A DNA stretch of 64,000 nucleotides from Berkiella_A sp963976875 (GCA_963976875.1 CAXBML010000008.1:42074-106073), one strand, 5' to 3'. Counted from the stretch's first letter, positions 18,509-27,720 are shown. Program-made: numbers and translations. Notes: generated from the letters alone by a model not told the origin.

Positions 18509-19517
18509 CCTTTACCGTCTGCTCAGGCCGCTATTTTTTTTGTTAGAGCCTGAGCAGGCCCATGCCTTGACCTTTGAAACTCTAAAGTGGCGGCAAAGAT
18601 TACCTTTACCCCATCCCAAGCCAGTTGCCAGCCTATCTAAAAACTGTATGGGGCTAAATTTTATTAACCCGATTGGATTAGCCGCTGGCCTGGATAAAAA
18701 TGCTGAGCTTATTCCTATCTGGGAAAAACTGGGCTTTGGTTTTGTTGAAGTCGGGACGGTTACCCCTAAGCCACAGCCAGGAAACTCACGACCTAGAATG
18801 TTTAGACTACAATCCGATAGCGCGATTATTAATAGGCTAGGGTTTAATAACCTCGGTGTTGATGCTATGGTAAATAATATTAAAAAATATCCTCGGAAAG
18901 CAATACTGGGTATTAATCTGGGTAAAAATAAAGATACCCCATTGGCCCAGGCAGATGAGGACTATCTACATTGTTTTCATAAAGTGGCCTCTCTTGCAGA
19001 CTACATAACGATTAATTTATCTTCTCCCAATACGCCTGGCTTAAGAGCGTTACAACAAAAGCGTTATTTGAGTCAGCTGTTAGATAAGTTAAAAGAGGCA
19101 CAAGTAAAATATCAAACCGCTGACAAGCCATTGCCCATTTGCATCAAAATTGCACCCGATCTCAATGAGTCAGAATTAATGGATATAGTAGAGTCTCTAC
19201 TTGAGTATAAAATCGAGGGATTGATTACGACGAATACGACGATAGAGCGGCCTATAAGTCTAAAAAGTCCCGAGAAAAAAGAACAAGGCGGTTTAAGTGG
19301 TGCACCATTATTTAACCTATCTAACAAAATCTTACAACAATGTAAAAATTTAGCAGGCAATAATCTAACCATTATCGGGGTTGGGGGCATTGCTTCAGGT
19401 TTACAGGCACAGCAAAAATTCAAATGTGGCGCTGATTTGGTGCAAGTTTATTCAGGATTAATTTATCAAGGACCAAAATTAGTTTCTGATGTTACAAATA
19501 CGTTGAGTCAATCTTAA
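18498..19517 (+). CDS. pyrD: Dihydroorotate dehydrogenase (quinone), class 2
   Basis: Role (known): membrane-associated FMN enzyme oxidising dihydroorotate to orotate with quinone in pyrimidine synthesis. Seen: the class 2 N-terminal helices (LYRLLRPLFFLLEPEQAHALTF), NPIGLAAGLDKNAE, EVGTVTPKPQPGN, the substrate-binding NRLGFNN, the catalytic-serine region NLSSPNTPGLR, and GVGGIASG near the C-terminus. 339 residues, as expected. Start: two adjacent ATGs (18495, 18498); the second has AAGGA at better spacing. Its start overlaps the end of the GDH gene, suggesting translational coupling, although no metabolic link is obvious. Confidence 0.95.
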   Translation: MSLNLYRLLRPLFFLLEPEQAHALTFETLKWRQRLPLPHPKPVASLSKNCMGLNFINPIGLAAGLDKNAELIPIWEKLGFGFVEVGTVTPKPQPGNSRPRMFRLQSDSAIINRLGFNNLGVDAMVNNIKKYPRKAILGINLGKNKDTPLAQADEDYLHCFHKVASLADYITINLSSPNTPGLRALQQKRYLSQLLDKLKEAQVKYQTADKPLPICIKIAPDLNESELMDIVESLLEYKIEGLITTNTTIERPISLKSPEKKEQGGLSGAPLFNLSNKILQQCKNLAGNNLTIIGVGGIASGLQAQQKFKCGADLVQVYSGLIYQGPKLVSDVTNTLSQS

Positions 19518-19554
19518 CTTTAACTTATACAATATAAATATAAAGAAGTGCATT

Positions 19555-20472
19555 GTGATTAACAAAAGATTTTTATGTTATGTTTTGAGTCTTTGCCTGG
19601 TAATAAGTTTTATTTCATCTTGTGGTCATCAACCTGTTCACATCTATACCCAATCTTTGCCCCCAATACCAAAACCGCTCAAAGAGATAAATATTGCTTT
19701 AGCCCTAGGGGGCGGAGGTGCTCGAGGTATCGCACATGCTGGGGTCTTAAGTGTATTTGAAGAAAACCATATCCCCATTGATTTAATTGTAGGCACCAGT
19801 GCTGGGAGTATTGTTGGCGCTCTTTATGCAGACAATCCCAATAGCCAAATGTTAAAAGAAAAACTGTTAAAATTAAATAAATGGTCTTTTTTAGACTTTA
19901 ATATAAAAAGCGGCGTGAAAATGCTTTGGAAAGTCAGTGGCATGATAGAGGGGCATGCTCTTAGGCGGTATTTAAAAAATACCCTGCAATTTCACGATTT
20001 TAGTATGTTATCGATACCTTTAGCCGTCGTGACAACCGATATTGAGTTAGGACGTCCTTACACTATTCGTTCTGGGGCGATTATTCCCGCGGTACATGCG
20101 TCTAGTGCTGTGCCACTTGTGTTTACCCCTGTGCCACTTTATGGGCGACAACTCGTAGATGGCGGCGTTATGAGCCCGGTTCCCGTCGAAATTGCTAGAC
20201 AGCTGGGTGCAAAGCACGTTATTGCTGTAGATATTGGTGACGTGTTAGAACCTATTAAAGTGAAAGGTATGTATCAATTAGCGGATCGTTGTTTATGGTT
20301 ATCTTATATGGCGCTGAGTAATTGGCAAAATCATCATGCTGATGTTTTAGTGCAACCAAAATTTCTGAATAGCGGCATGTTTGATGATAGTCAGTTAGAA
20401 GTTAATTATGAACTCGGAAGGCAAGCAGCTTTACAAGCGTTGCCCGAGATTAAAATATTGCTAAATACTTAA
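19555..20472 (+). CDS. Patatin-like phospholipase, RssA-type lipoprotein
   Basis: Seen: 305 residues from a GTG start. The N-terminus is a lipoprotein signal (CYVLSLCLVISFISSC, lipobox ISSC), so the protein is probably anchored in the envelope. Patatin features: oxyanion loop LGGGGARG, nucleophile elbow GTSAGS and the catalytic DGG (LVDGGVMSPVP). Role (known family): serine acyl-hydrolase on phospholipids or lysophospholipids; related patatins are virulence factors in Legionella and Pseudomonas, but those are secreted proteins and this one looks membrane-anchored. Context: 38 bases after pyrD, same strand. The stop codon region meets the decayed integrase remnant on the other strand. Confidence 0.9.
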   Translation: MINKRFLCYVLSLCLVISFISSCGHQPVHIYTQSLPPIPKPLKEINIALALGGGGARGIAHAGVLSVFEENHIPIDLIVGTSAGSIVGALYADNPNSQMLKEKLLKLNKWSFLDFNIKSGVKMLWKVSGMIEGHALRRYLKNTLQFHDFSMLSIPLAVVTTDIELGRPYTIRSGAIIPAVHASSAVPLVFTPVPLYGRQLVDGGVMSPVPVEIARQLGAKHVIAVDIGDVLEPIKVKGMYQLADRCLWLSYMALSNWQNHHADVLVQPKFLNSGMFDDSQLEVNYELGRQAALQALPEIKILLNT

Positions 20473-20777
20473 CAGTTTATATTATTTATTCTTACGAATC
20501 CTTTGAGCTTTTGGGGGGTGCGTTTTGCTGCTTGTTTCAGTAAAGTGAACTCTAATTTCATTAAAATATGCAAAATTACCTGATCTAGATAAACAGGCTT
20601 GGGGCCTGAGCGCTTCTTCTTTATTGTAGGATCACGGTTTAATATTCTGGAGGTATATTTTCTGTTGTAATTACAAACCACACTAACTTCATTCAGTATT
20701 TTTTTATCTACTCAACTCGCCGCTCGGCAACTGATTAAAATAGCAATTAAGTACGATTTCCTTTCAATAAACCCCAT
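20469..20777 (-). pseudogene. Decayed integrase/transposase N-terminal fragment with an internal stop
   Basis: Seen: reading leftward from an ATG at 20777 with a perfect GGAGGT ribosome site, the frame begins MGFIERKSYLIAILIS, meets TGA at codon 22 (20712-20714), and continues in frame as VDKKILNEVSVVCNYNRKYT, then SRILN, then KKKRSGPKPVYLDQVILHIL, ending at 20469. This matches, from memory, the start of a DDE integrase-core transposase family (ERKEYL..., then a CxYNRKYAxRLLN-type helix-turn-helix, then a KRGPKPxY segment). The catalytic domain is missing and the family's usual CGKRL-like segment after the KRGPKPxY region has degenerated. It is therefore a dead fragment in the gap between patatin and the zeta-like gene. 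The rest of the gap to 20961 shows no gene. Confidence 0.65.
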
Positions 20778-20961
20778 ATTTCACCTCCTGGGTACTTTAA
20801 ATATGAGGGAACGATCGTTTATTTTCCTCCTTGGGTTACCTTTAATCTGAGCCAATTCGGCCAAATCGAGCAAATTTGATAAAAGGAACTTTTAGATAAA
20901 TCGATGGTCTTACCTTGAGTACTCATTAATTTTCACAAAGCATGCTAGATAAGAGGAAAAA

Positions 20962-23526
20962 ATGACACTTTCAACCTGGATAGAACAAATAGACAACTAT
21001 CAGCAATCCGGAGAAAAAGCTAGAGATATTTCTCATATTAACAATCTCATTGCGCCAGATAGTCCAGGCCGAAAAGAATTACATAAAAACACCCATGATG
21101 GCAACAAAAATGCCCGCGAAAAATTTCTGACTTATTTACACAATGAAATTTTAAATAATAAAGATAACAATGCCACTAACCCTAAACCAATCGATATACG
21201 CGAACTACTTGGCGATACTGGGTTAGAGTTATATCAGGCCGCACTGAATGAAGAATCAAGAAGTAAAAATTTTAGAGATGCTGTTTTTGTTAATTCCACC
21301 AACCATTACGATGGAATAAAATGGAGTAAAAAATTGGTGCTATGGGTTGGCGGCCCATCTGCTGCGGGGAAAAGTTTTGGTGCAGAAGCCATTATAGACA
21401 AAGTGGAGCATCAAATCCCAAAGGATATGTCTACAGCAAAACAGAAGAAAGATGAGCATGGCAAGACTATCATGAGTGAATCTGGTGTTGCTGAAATGGA
21501 ATATGATGAATCTGGGAATGATGTTGTTTCTATTGATGGTGGCATTGAACGAGAAATCTTTCAAATGAGGCAAATGTTATTACAAGTAGCACTAGTGAAG
21601 GGGTACACAGGCGTTGATAAATTAGATGCGGGTGATAGGAAGTTTGGCATTAAGGAAATTGTTCAAAAAGCCACCGAAAAAACGGATGATTTAAGTATGG
21701 TTCTTCCAAATACCTTTGTTAAGGCATATGCCATAAGTGATACTATAGGTAGTGATACGGCATCAAGATTTAGTGGTACTTCCGCAAAAATGAAAAGTTT
21801 TGAAAGGGATAATAATGTTGCCCAGTTTTTTAGTATCGTTGAAGGCGAACCTGGTAAAGAGCAGCAGTTTCGAGATACAGTTTATCACTCTGGTACAACT
21901 AGGGCATGGTACAAAGGAGAAAAACCAAATGCCGCTGATATAAAAATGAACAACACAAATATAGGATGTGAATCTAAAGTGTATGATCCTAAGCCTTTTG
22001 ATAGAGGGGTTAGCTCGTCTCGAAGAGGCATGGATATGTTTAGGTTGTATTGTCACAATCCAGACAATCAAATCATTACTTTCACCACTGATCTTGTTCA
22101 TATATACTCTCCGCAAGATGATGGGAAATGGGAGATATGTCCACGTAACGAAGAACCAACCCACAAAATGTCCAAACGAGACCTTGAAAGTTTTTTGCTA
22201 TTTTTAAACAACCGTGATATTTGGGAACAAAAAAGTGAAATACATAAACAAATCTCATTATCAGAAAAATTTAAAGGTGTTGAGGCAAGTAACATAAATC
22301 CCGACGATTGGCTTAAGGCTTGTCGAAAAGGTGGCATTTCAGCTCGGCCCATTATCCAAACGCAAGCAGAGTTAAAAGAATATAATAATTTTCAGGAATT
22401 TTTGCATAATCCTACGGTCTGGGCCAAGAAAAATGAAGCATACAAATGGGTGGTGATTAAAAACTTTGCAAATGAAATGACAATCGACCAAAACAATAAA
22501 ACTATTGCTGAAAATGAGAGAAGGTTACAAACGACTGATATCTCATCTGAAGAAAGAGAAAAACTCATTGTTGAGAATCAAACCTTGAGGGATACAAATA
22601 AAAAATTGGACTTAACCAATATAGACAACTGGCGTATTGTTTATAAGCAAACAAGAGCTAAAACACAAGCAATGCCCATAAGAAGAACAACATCTTCAGA
22701 TCATAATAAGGGCATAGATAAGCCCATCATAAAAGAACAGAGACAAAGATCTCAATCGTTTTCAGGTCAACCTAGTCAAATAGAGACCAATATAGAGCCT
22801 GATTCAACTATTGATTCAAAAACAGATAATGTTGCTAAGCAAGTGCTTTTTAATACTTATAGGCAACCACCACCTAAAAATCAAGCAGATACCCAAGAGG
22901 TATCAGAAACAGAAGATCTCATGATTGCATCAACAAATAGTGATAAACCTACTAATAGCTCCCAGAATACAACCGACGAAAGTAGACAGCTTAGACAAAT
23001 ACAGCAGACACCATCATCTCTACCAACCAGGCCCCTAACACCGCAAAGAGATATACACGAGGCAAAGAATAATCTGCCAAAGTATTATAGTCTTACGACG
23101 ATACAGGAGGCTGCCAAGAGTGAGCTAGAAGCCAATGGCAAGGTGAAAGAAATTCAGTCTTTTCCTATTGAATCTAATGACATACAAAGTATAACAATAT
23201 CTTTTGAGTGTGGCGAAAATACTTTGGTTAAAACGTATGTAGAAGATGTAGGTGATGACAAAATTCAATTTTCTATTGAAAAAAGTGCAATGAAAGAAGA
23301 ACAGGATATCGCCATTATAGAAATGTGCAATTTGGCCGTCAAGGCAGCTGACAAAGATACTGTATTTAATATTCCAGAATCCTTAGATTTTGAAAAGCGG
23401 AAACTCGTATCTGCAGCATTTGAAAACGCCATACAGAATGCAATTAATGATGGAAGGTTTAAAGAAGGTTTTTGTCCAACTGTTCAAGGTGCGAATGGTC
23501 CTAGGCAAAAACTGGGTTTAAACTAA
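20962..23526 (+). CDS. Large unknown protein with zeta-toxin-like P-loop domain; effector candidate
   Basis: Seen: 854 residues, no signal peptide or membrane segment. A Walker A GGPSAAGKS lies at residues 130-138 after a beta strand KLVLWVG, followed by AEAIIDKV. A later SIDGGIEREIFQMRQMLLQV segment resembles the acceptor-binding region of zeta-toxin/chloramphenicol-phosphotransferase-like kinases. Residues about 570-710 are Gln/Ser/Thr/Pro-rich and probably disordered. The last 150 residues form a second small folded domain. Context: accessory island between an IS remnant and a tandem repeat plus ParA. Inference: a zeta-like kinase fused to long lineage-specific regions without an antitoxin is what one might expect of a type IV secreted effector, but no secretion signal can be proven by eye. 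Start ATG has AGAGGA before it. Confidence 0.6.
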   Translation: MTLSTWIEQIDNYQQSGEKARDISHINNLIAPDSPGRKELHKNTHDGNKNAREKFLTYLHNEILNNKDNNATNPKPIDIRELLGDTGLELYQAALNEESRSKNFRDAVFVNSTNHYDGIKWSKKLVLWVGGPSAAGKSFGAEAIIDKVEHQIPKDMSTAKQKKDEHGKTIMSESGVAEMEYDESGNDVVSIDGGIEREIFQMRQMLLQVALVKGYTGVDKLDAGDRKFGIKEIVQKATEKTDDLSMVLPNTFVKAYAISDTIGSDTASRFSGTSAKMKSFERDNNVAQFFSIVEGEPGKEQQFRDTVYHSGTTRAWYKGEKPNAADIKMNNTNIGCESKVYDPKPFDRGVSSSRRGMDMFRLYCHNPDNQIITFTTDLVHIYSPQDDGKWEICPRNEEPTHKMSKRDLESFLLFLNNRDIWEQKSEIHKQISLSEKFKGVEASNINPDDWLKACRKGGISARPIIQTQAELKEYNNFQEFLHNPTVWAKKNEAYKWVVIKNFANEMTIDQNNKTIAENERRLQTTDISSEEREKLIVENQTLRDTNKKLDLTNIDNWRIVYKQTRAKTQAMPIRRTTSSDHNKGIDKPIIKEQRQRSQSFSGQPSQIETNIEPDSTIDSKTDNVAKQVLFNTYRQPPPKNQADTQEVSETEDLMIASTNSDKPTNSSQNTTDESRQLRQIQQTPSSLPTRPLTPQRDIHEAKNNLPKYYSLTTIQEAAKSELEANGKVKEIQSFPIESNDIQSITISFECGENTLVKTYVEDVGDDKIQFSIEKSAMKEEQDIAIIEMCNLAVKAADKDTVFNIPESLDFEKRKLVSAAFENAIQNAINDGRFKEGFCPTVQGANGPRQKLGLN

Positions 23527-23682
23527 TGTGTAAAATATTATTATAGAACGACATATATTAGCTTAAAAGTAGCATATGAGTTGAAAATACGAGATTAAAT
23601 AAAGTTAAGCTAATATCATGTTTAGAGAAAGCACAAAGAATTTAATTATCTGAATCTAAATCTCATGTGTAGTAGTCACGAC

Positions 23683-23748
23683 TTAATGTCCTATCCGTTG
23701 AATTTATTATCTGATTTAATGTCCTATCCGTTGAATTTATTGTCTGAT
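23683..23748. repeat. Two tandem 33-bp direct repeats
   Basis: Copy 1 spans 23683-23715 and copy 2 spans 23716-23748. They differ at one base (A versus G, copy position 27). Each contains TGTCCTATCCGTTGAATTTA. The TGTCCT core resembles insertion-sequence ends, and an integrase remnant lies 3 kb away, so these may be leftover IS termini. Two copies with no spacers rule out a CRISPR array. They lie in the 247-base gap between the zeta-like gene and the next minus-strand gene. Confidence 0.8.
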
Positions 23749-23773
23749 ATTTGCATTTGGGGTTGGCCTCTAT

Positions 23774-24184
23774 CTACTGTTTGGCAATTAGCGCTATATT
23801 ACCCATTCTTGGCGCTGCTGTATCGGGATCAGGAGTAGGGGAACTTTGACAGGCTCTTTTTTGGAACAGTAAATCTACATACTTTTCTTCCGTTTCCCAA
23901 CCCGTAGTAAATTTAGATTGGAGGCTTGTATCGTCTGTCAAAAATTTTGCAACCTCGAATTGTATTAATGCTTTTGGGAGACTAGCAACTGTCCCAACAT
24001 GTCCAGCCTTACATAGCTCTTTGCCAGCAGAAGAAAATTGTCTTTCGTTCTTTATTCTCAAAAATATTGATTTTATTGTAGAAAGTATAGGTTGTAGTAA
24101 CGGTTTTATAAAAGCACGGTATATAGCATAAGATAAGGCTGAATGATGACACAACTTAGCAATAAAAATAGAATATTCAAGCAT
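23774..24184 (-). CDS. Hypothetical small protein
   Basis: Not recognised. 136 residues from the ATG at 24184 (an upstream GTG at 24202 would add six). Seen: N-terminal amphipathic/hydrophobic helices (MLEYSIFIAKLCHHSALSYA), a basic patch (KSIFLRIKNERQF), then a charged C-terminal half ending in a Pro/Thr-rich tail. Neither start has a strong ribosome site. Same strand as the ParA gene upstream (79 bases away), so it could be the downstream gene of that unit. Moderate confidence that it is expressed. Confidence 0.45.
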   Translation of the reverse strand: MLEYSIFIAKLCHHSALSYAIYRAFIKPLLQPILSTIKSIFLRIKNERQFSSAGKELCKAGHVGTVASLPKALIQFEVAKFLTDDTSLQSKFTTGWETEEKYVDLLFQKRACQSSPTPDPDTAAPRMGNIALIAKQ

Positions 24185-24262
24185 ACTAGAATATAACCCC
24201 ACCTAGAATTGTCTAAAAAACTAGAAAACATACCACCTTAAGTGGCGTTTCAAAAATTAGTT

Positions 24263-25138
24263 TTAAGCACAAACTTCTTCATCTTCTTTTTCTGATTCTA
24301 CTTCCACTTCTACTTGAAATATCTCTTCAGGTGTTTTTGTTGAGGTCCTAAAGGCATCAGGTTGGTTTATCTCATTCGTTTGTAAACTTTGGAAAATGCG
24401 CATAAATTCTTGAGTCAGTTTATGTTTTTTGGCATAGTGAATCATGGGCAGGGCCTTATCATGAGATTCTCTTATAACAACAGAAGAGGTTAAATAAGTT
24501 GTTATGATAGGTAAGCCTTCGTTAATCAGTTCGTCTACCAGTCTTTTGGGTAAACTGGCTTGTGGCATAAATTGATTTACAATGACGCCTTCGACCCTTA
24601 GCTGGCTATTATATTTTTCTTTAATTTCTGTGACGCCCTTAAACAAATGATAAATAGCATTTCTTGAAAATAAGTCACAATCAAACGGGATCAAGCAGCT
24701 ATCTGTTGCGACTAAAGCAGATTGGGTAAAAATATTCATGGCTGGAGGCGTATCAATAAAAATATTATCAAAGTCATCAAATTGATCAAACAAGCTTTTA
24801 AGCTTATAGACTTTTTTACGCGTGTCTAACTCAGTCATTAAGAATTCTAATTCATGGGAGCTAGGGACGATGAACAAATTTTTAAATGGGGTTGCATGAA
24901 CAAATGAATTTGCTTGTGACGCTTTATAAGAAAAATTCAATATTTTCTGGTAATAGTCAGCAATTGTTGGGGTAAAATTTAAAGCATTACGGCCCAATAA
25001 ATATTGGGTAGAGTTTGCTTGAGGATCTAGGTCAATCACCAAGGTTCGTAAACCTTTTTCTGCGCTGATGGCAGCTAGGTTACATGTGATAGTGGATTTG
25101 CCAACACCGCCTTTTTGATTGAAAATAACTCTACGCAT
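24263..25138 (-). CDS. ParA family ATPase
   Basis: Role (known family): Walker-type ATPase that positions plasmids, chromosomes or protein complexes on the nucleoid. Seen: 291 residues; deviant Walker A KGGVGKST (residues 8-15), Walker A' DLDPQANST, Walker B IFIDTPPAMN, and an acidic Glu-rich C-terminal tail (VEVEVESEKEDEEVC). No ParB or centromere-like iteron set is visible. Context: in the accessory island, preceded by a small leader-bearing gene and followed by a hypothetical gene. It may be a relic of an integrated plasmid or element, or position some other cargo. Confidence 0.9.
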   Translation of the reverse strand: MRRVIFNQKGGVGKSTITCNLAAISAEKGLRTLVIDLDPQANSTQYLLGRNALNFTPTIADYYQKILNFSYKASQANSFVHATPFKNLFIVPSSHELEFLMTELDTRKKVYKLKSLFDQFDDFDNIFIDTPPAMNIFTQSALVATDSCLIPFDCDLFSRNAIYHLFKGVTEIKEKYNSQLRVEGVIVNQFMPQASLPKRLVDELINEGLPIITTYLTSSVVIRESHDKALPMIHYAKKHKLTQEFMRIFQSLQTNEINQPDAFRTSTKTPEEIFQVEVEVESEKEDEEVCA

Positions 25139-25241
25139 TCAGTTCTCCATCTGAATCAATAATACTACATAAATATTTTTTATGTTCTAGATAGACTTGA
25201 TGTTACCTGATTATGCGTAGAATTACGAAAATAGGATTTAT

Positions 25242-25478
25242 TTAAGACAACTCATGCAGCTCAATGTTAAATAGATAACCAAGTTCTTTCCATTTTTGAG
25301 CCATATCATGAAAAACATTATTTTCAAAAGACTCTCTCATGCTGTCGCATTCGCCTACGCTGGTTGTTTTAAATTCTATAAAGTAGTTTGTTGGGTTGGT
25401 GCTGTAAACGTGAGTAACCACTTCACATTGCGAACCTGCTGAAATAAGTTTTAATTGTTCTGAAGATAGTTGATACAT
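25242..25478 (-). CDS. Small protein with a bacteriocin-type (Ala-Gly) leader
   Basis: Seen: 78 residues from an ATG with AGGG seven bases upstream. The first 15 residues, MYQLSSEQLKLISAG, fit the double-glycine-type leader pattern of class II bacteriocins and microcins (M-x-x-L-s-x-E-x-L-x-x-I-S-G/A-G). The remaining 63 residues begin SQCEVVTHVYS and contain two cysteines and aromatic residues. A second gene at 28819 has the same 15-residue leader layout. No C39-peptidase ABC transporter is seen in the window, so processing is unproven. Alternative: an ordinary small cytosolic protein. Confidence 0.6.
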   Translation of the reverse strand: MYQLSSEQLKLISAGSQCEVVTHVYSTNPTNYFIEFKTTSVGECDSMRESFENNVFHDMAQKWKELGYLFNIELHELS

Positions 25479-25838
25479 TGTTGTCCCTATAATGTCTCGT
25501 TGAATTTTTCTTTCAGATCAAAACTATATTAATCTACAAAACTTTGCAAATAAACCACCGTACGCTACAGGCAGAGAACAATACAGAAACAATAGGGCAT
25601 TTTTGTTGATTTTTTTCATGCATTCAACTTACATGGTGCCGCTAAGATAAAAAATCCAAGCGGTGTTCAGACAACTAACTTTTATCAGGGTATTATCAGG
25701 ACACCCTTAATTGGTTATCTGAATAAGTTGCGATGCTTCGTCAGTGTCTGTCCTCGTTACGAGCATTATGTTATTTGGTATAATAAATCCCTAAAAGAGA
25801 CGGGTAGTTTTAATCTAACAAATTTAATGTGTGGGTCT
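25479..25838. other. 360-base gap upstream of korA
   Basis: No gene is supported here. An open frame in korA's phase starts at a TTG (25728) but has no ribosome site and lies partly upstream of the best promoter. The stretch 25694-25714 (TATTATCAGGACACCCTTAA) resembles the CAGGACACCC motifs at 31770-31850 and may be an IS-end scar. An extended -10 element follows at 25776. Confidence 0.5.
25776..25784 (+). promoter_or_regulatory. Extended -10 promoter element for korAB
   Basis: TGG-TATAAT is an exact TGnTATAAT match. Transcription would begin near 25791, about 48 bases before the chosen korA start at 25839, and downstream of the longer TTG-initiated frame. It therefore also supports the shorter KorA. 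No strong -35 is seen. Confidence 0.5.
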
Positions 25839-27719
25839 ATGCCAGGAACAAATAATTTAGAAGTCCAACAACTAAAGGTTGAGCGCCAGGTTTTAAATCA
25901 AGTAGATATTCATTTTGCTGGAGATTCAGGTGATGGTATGCAGGTGGTCGGGCTGCGTTTTAGCGAGTCTTGCGCACAACAGGGTAATGATATCCGTACC
26001 CTACCAGATTTTCCCGCAGAAATTCGAGCACCTTCAGGAACTGTTGCTGGTGTTTCAGGTTTTCAAATTAGTTTTTCCTCCGCCCAAATATACGTGCCAG
26101 GTGATCAGTTCGATGTTTTAGTTGCAATGAATCCTGCGGCATTAAAGTCAGCATTGCTTGGACTAAAAAAAGGTGGGATTCTCATTATTGATAGTGACAA
26201 ACTCACGCCTAAAGATTTGGAAAAAGCAGGGTACCAGCATAATCCGCTAGATTCAGGCATATTGGATAATTATAGAGTTGTACCGATTGCATTAACCAGT
26301 TTAACTTTACAAAGCTTAGACGGTATAAATATAGCGCGCTCAGCAGCAAGGAAATGTAAGAATTTTTACGTATTGGGTCTGATTGATTACTTATATCAAC
26401 GTTCACTGGAGCCAACTAAATCCTGGATACAGGAAAAGTTTAAACAAGAACCCAATATTGCGAAAGCGAATTTAACTGTGCTGCGGGCTGGTTACAACTA
26501 TGCCATTACAACAGAACTTTTTAGAGAATATTATAATGTTTTCTCCGCAGATTTACCCAAAGGAACCTATAAGCAACTAACTGGCAACCAAGCTTTGGTT
26601 TTAGGGTGTGTATCTGTTGCTGCCCAAAATAATCACCAGTTGTTTATGGCTGGGTATCCGATTACGCCGGCTTCCGATATTTTGCATGAATTGAGTCGCT
26701 ATCCACATGTTGGCATAAAAACATTTCAAGCAGAAGACGAAATGGCTGCTGTAGGCAGTGCATTGGGCGCAGCTTATGCTGGGGAATTAGCCATGACAGC
26801 GACCTCCGGTCCTGGTATGGACTTAATCAGTGAGACTCTAGGTCTGGCTGTGATGTGTGAATTGCCATTAGTCGTGGTCAACGTGCAAAGAGCAGGTCCA
26901 TCTACCGGGATGCCGACAAAAGTAGAGCAGTCAGATTTAAATCAAGCATTATATGGACGACATGGTGAGGCACCATTGCCGGTATTAGCCGCAAAATCTG
27001 CTGTAGATTGCTTTGCGATGATTCGTCTGGCCTTTAAAATTGCTGTTGAATATATGACGCCTGTTATATTACTATCAGATGCGAATCTTTCCAATAGTTC
27101 TGAACCTTGGCGTATTCCAGATATATCAGAATTAGAATCTGATCGAACAGAGAAGTTATTTTTTAATGATGCTGAGAACTTCAAGCCTTACAAACGAAAC
27201 TCGGATACATTGGCGAGAGCTTGGGCGATACCTGGCACGGCAGAGCACGAGCATCGTATTGGAGGATTAGAAAAGCAAGATATATCTGGTAATATCAGTT
27301 CTGATCCTAAAAATCACCAGAATATGGTCAGTTTGCGAAAACAAAAAATTAAAAATATAGCCAAAGCTCTGCCAAATATAGAATATTTGGGAGCGGATTT
27401 TGGTGATGTTTTGGTTGTTGGTTGGGGCAGTGTATATGGGGCTTGTAAAAGTGCGGTAAAACAATTGCAGGGCAATAATTATAGCATCAGTTATGTACAT
27501 TTACAGTCATTATACCCATTTCAGATAAAGCTAGTGGATTGGCTCTCACAATTTAAAACAATACTTGTGGTTGAATTAAATGATGGCCAATTATGTCAAT
27601 TGCTTCGAGCAGAATTTTTAGTCGATGCTCAGTCGATCGCCAAAGTTCAAGGCAAACCTTTTCATGTGTCTGAATTAATCGAGCAATTTTTGAAATATTT
27701 CCCCAGGCAGGAGAACTAA
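25839..27719 (+). CDS. korA: 2-oxoglutarate:ferredoxin oxidoreductase, fused gamma-alpha subunit
   Basis: Role (known family): with KorB, oxidative decarboxylation of a 2-oxoacid (probably 2-oxoglutarate to succinyl-CoA), passing electrons to ferredoxin. Seen: about 626 residues from ATG 25839; N-terminal gamma domain (FAGDSGDGMQVVG, PAEIRAPSGTVAGVSGFQ), then the alpha domain with the YPITPASD signature, QAEDEMAAVGSALGAAYAG, TATSGPGMDLISE and RAGPSTGMPTKVEQSD. The gamma-alpha fusion is typical of the two-subunit Kor found in aerobes and anaerobes. Start: upstream TTG 25728 and ATG 25827 are possible; 25839 is preferred for promoter position and GGG spacing. Context: one base separates its stop from korB's start. 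Confidence 0.93.
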   Translation: MPGTNNLEVQQLKVERQVLNQVDIHFAGDSGDGMQVVGLRFSESCAQQGNDIRTLPDFPAEIRAPSGTVAGVSGFQISFSSAQIYVPGDQFDVLVAMNPAALKSALLGLKKGGILIIDSDKLTPKDLEKAGYQHNPLDSGILDNYRVVPIALTSLTLQSLDGINIARSAARKCKNFYVLGLIDYLYQRSLEPTKSWIQEKFKQEPNIAKANLTVLRAGYNYAITTELFREYYNVFSADLPKGTYKQLTGNQALVLGCVSVAAQNNHQLFMAGYPITPASDILHELSRYPHVGIKTFQAEDEMAAVGSALGAAYAGELAMTATSGPGMDLISETLGLAVMCELPLVVVNVQRAGPSTGMPTKVEQSDLNQALYGRHGEAPLPVLAAKSAVDCFAMIRLAFKIAVEYMTPVILLSDANLSNSSEPWRIPDISELESDRTEKLFFNDAENFKPYKRNSDTLARAWAIPGTAEHEHRIGGLEKQDISGNISSDPKNHQNMVSLRKQKIKNIAKALPNIEYLGADFGDVLVVGWGSVYGACKSAVKQLQGNNYSISYVHLQSLYPFQIKLVDWLSQFKTILVVELNDGQLCQLLRAEFLVDAQSIAKVQGKPFHVSELIEQFLKYFPRQEN

Positions 27720-27720
27720 G

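Noticed and set aside
23683..23748. Possible CRISPR array
   Set aside because: Only two copies, directly abutting with no spacers, and no cas genes in the window.
25728..25838. N-terminal extension of KorA from a TTG
   Set aside because: No ribosome site, lies upstream of the likely transcription start, and the extra residues do not match the gamma domain.
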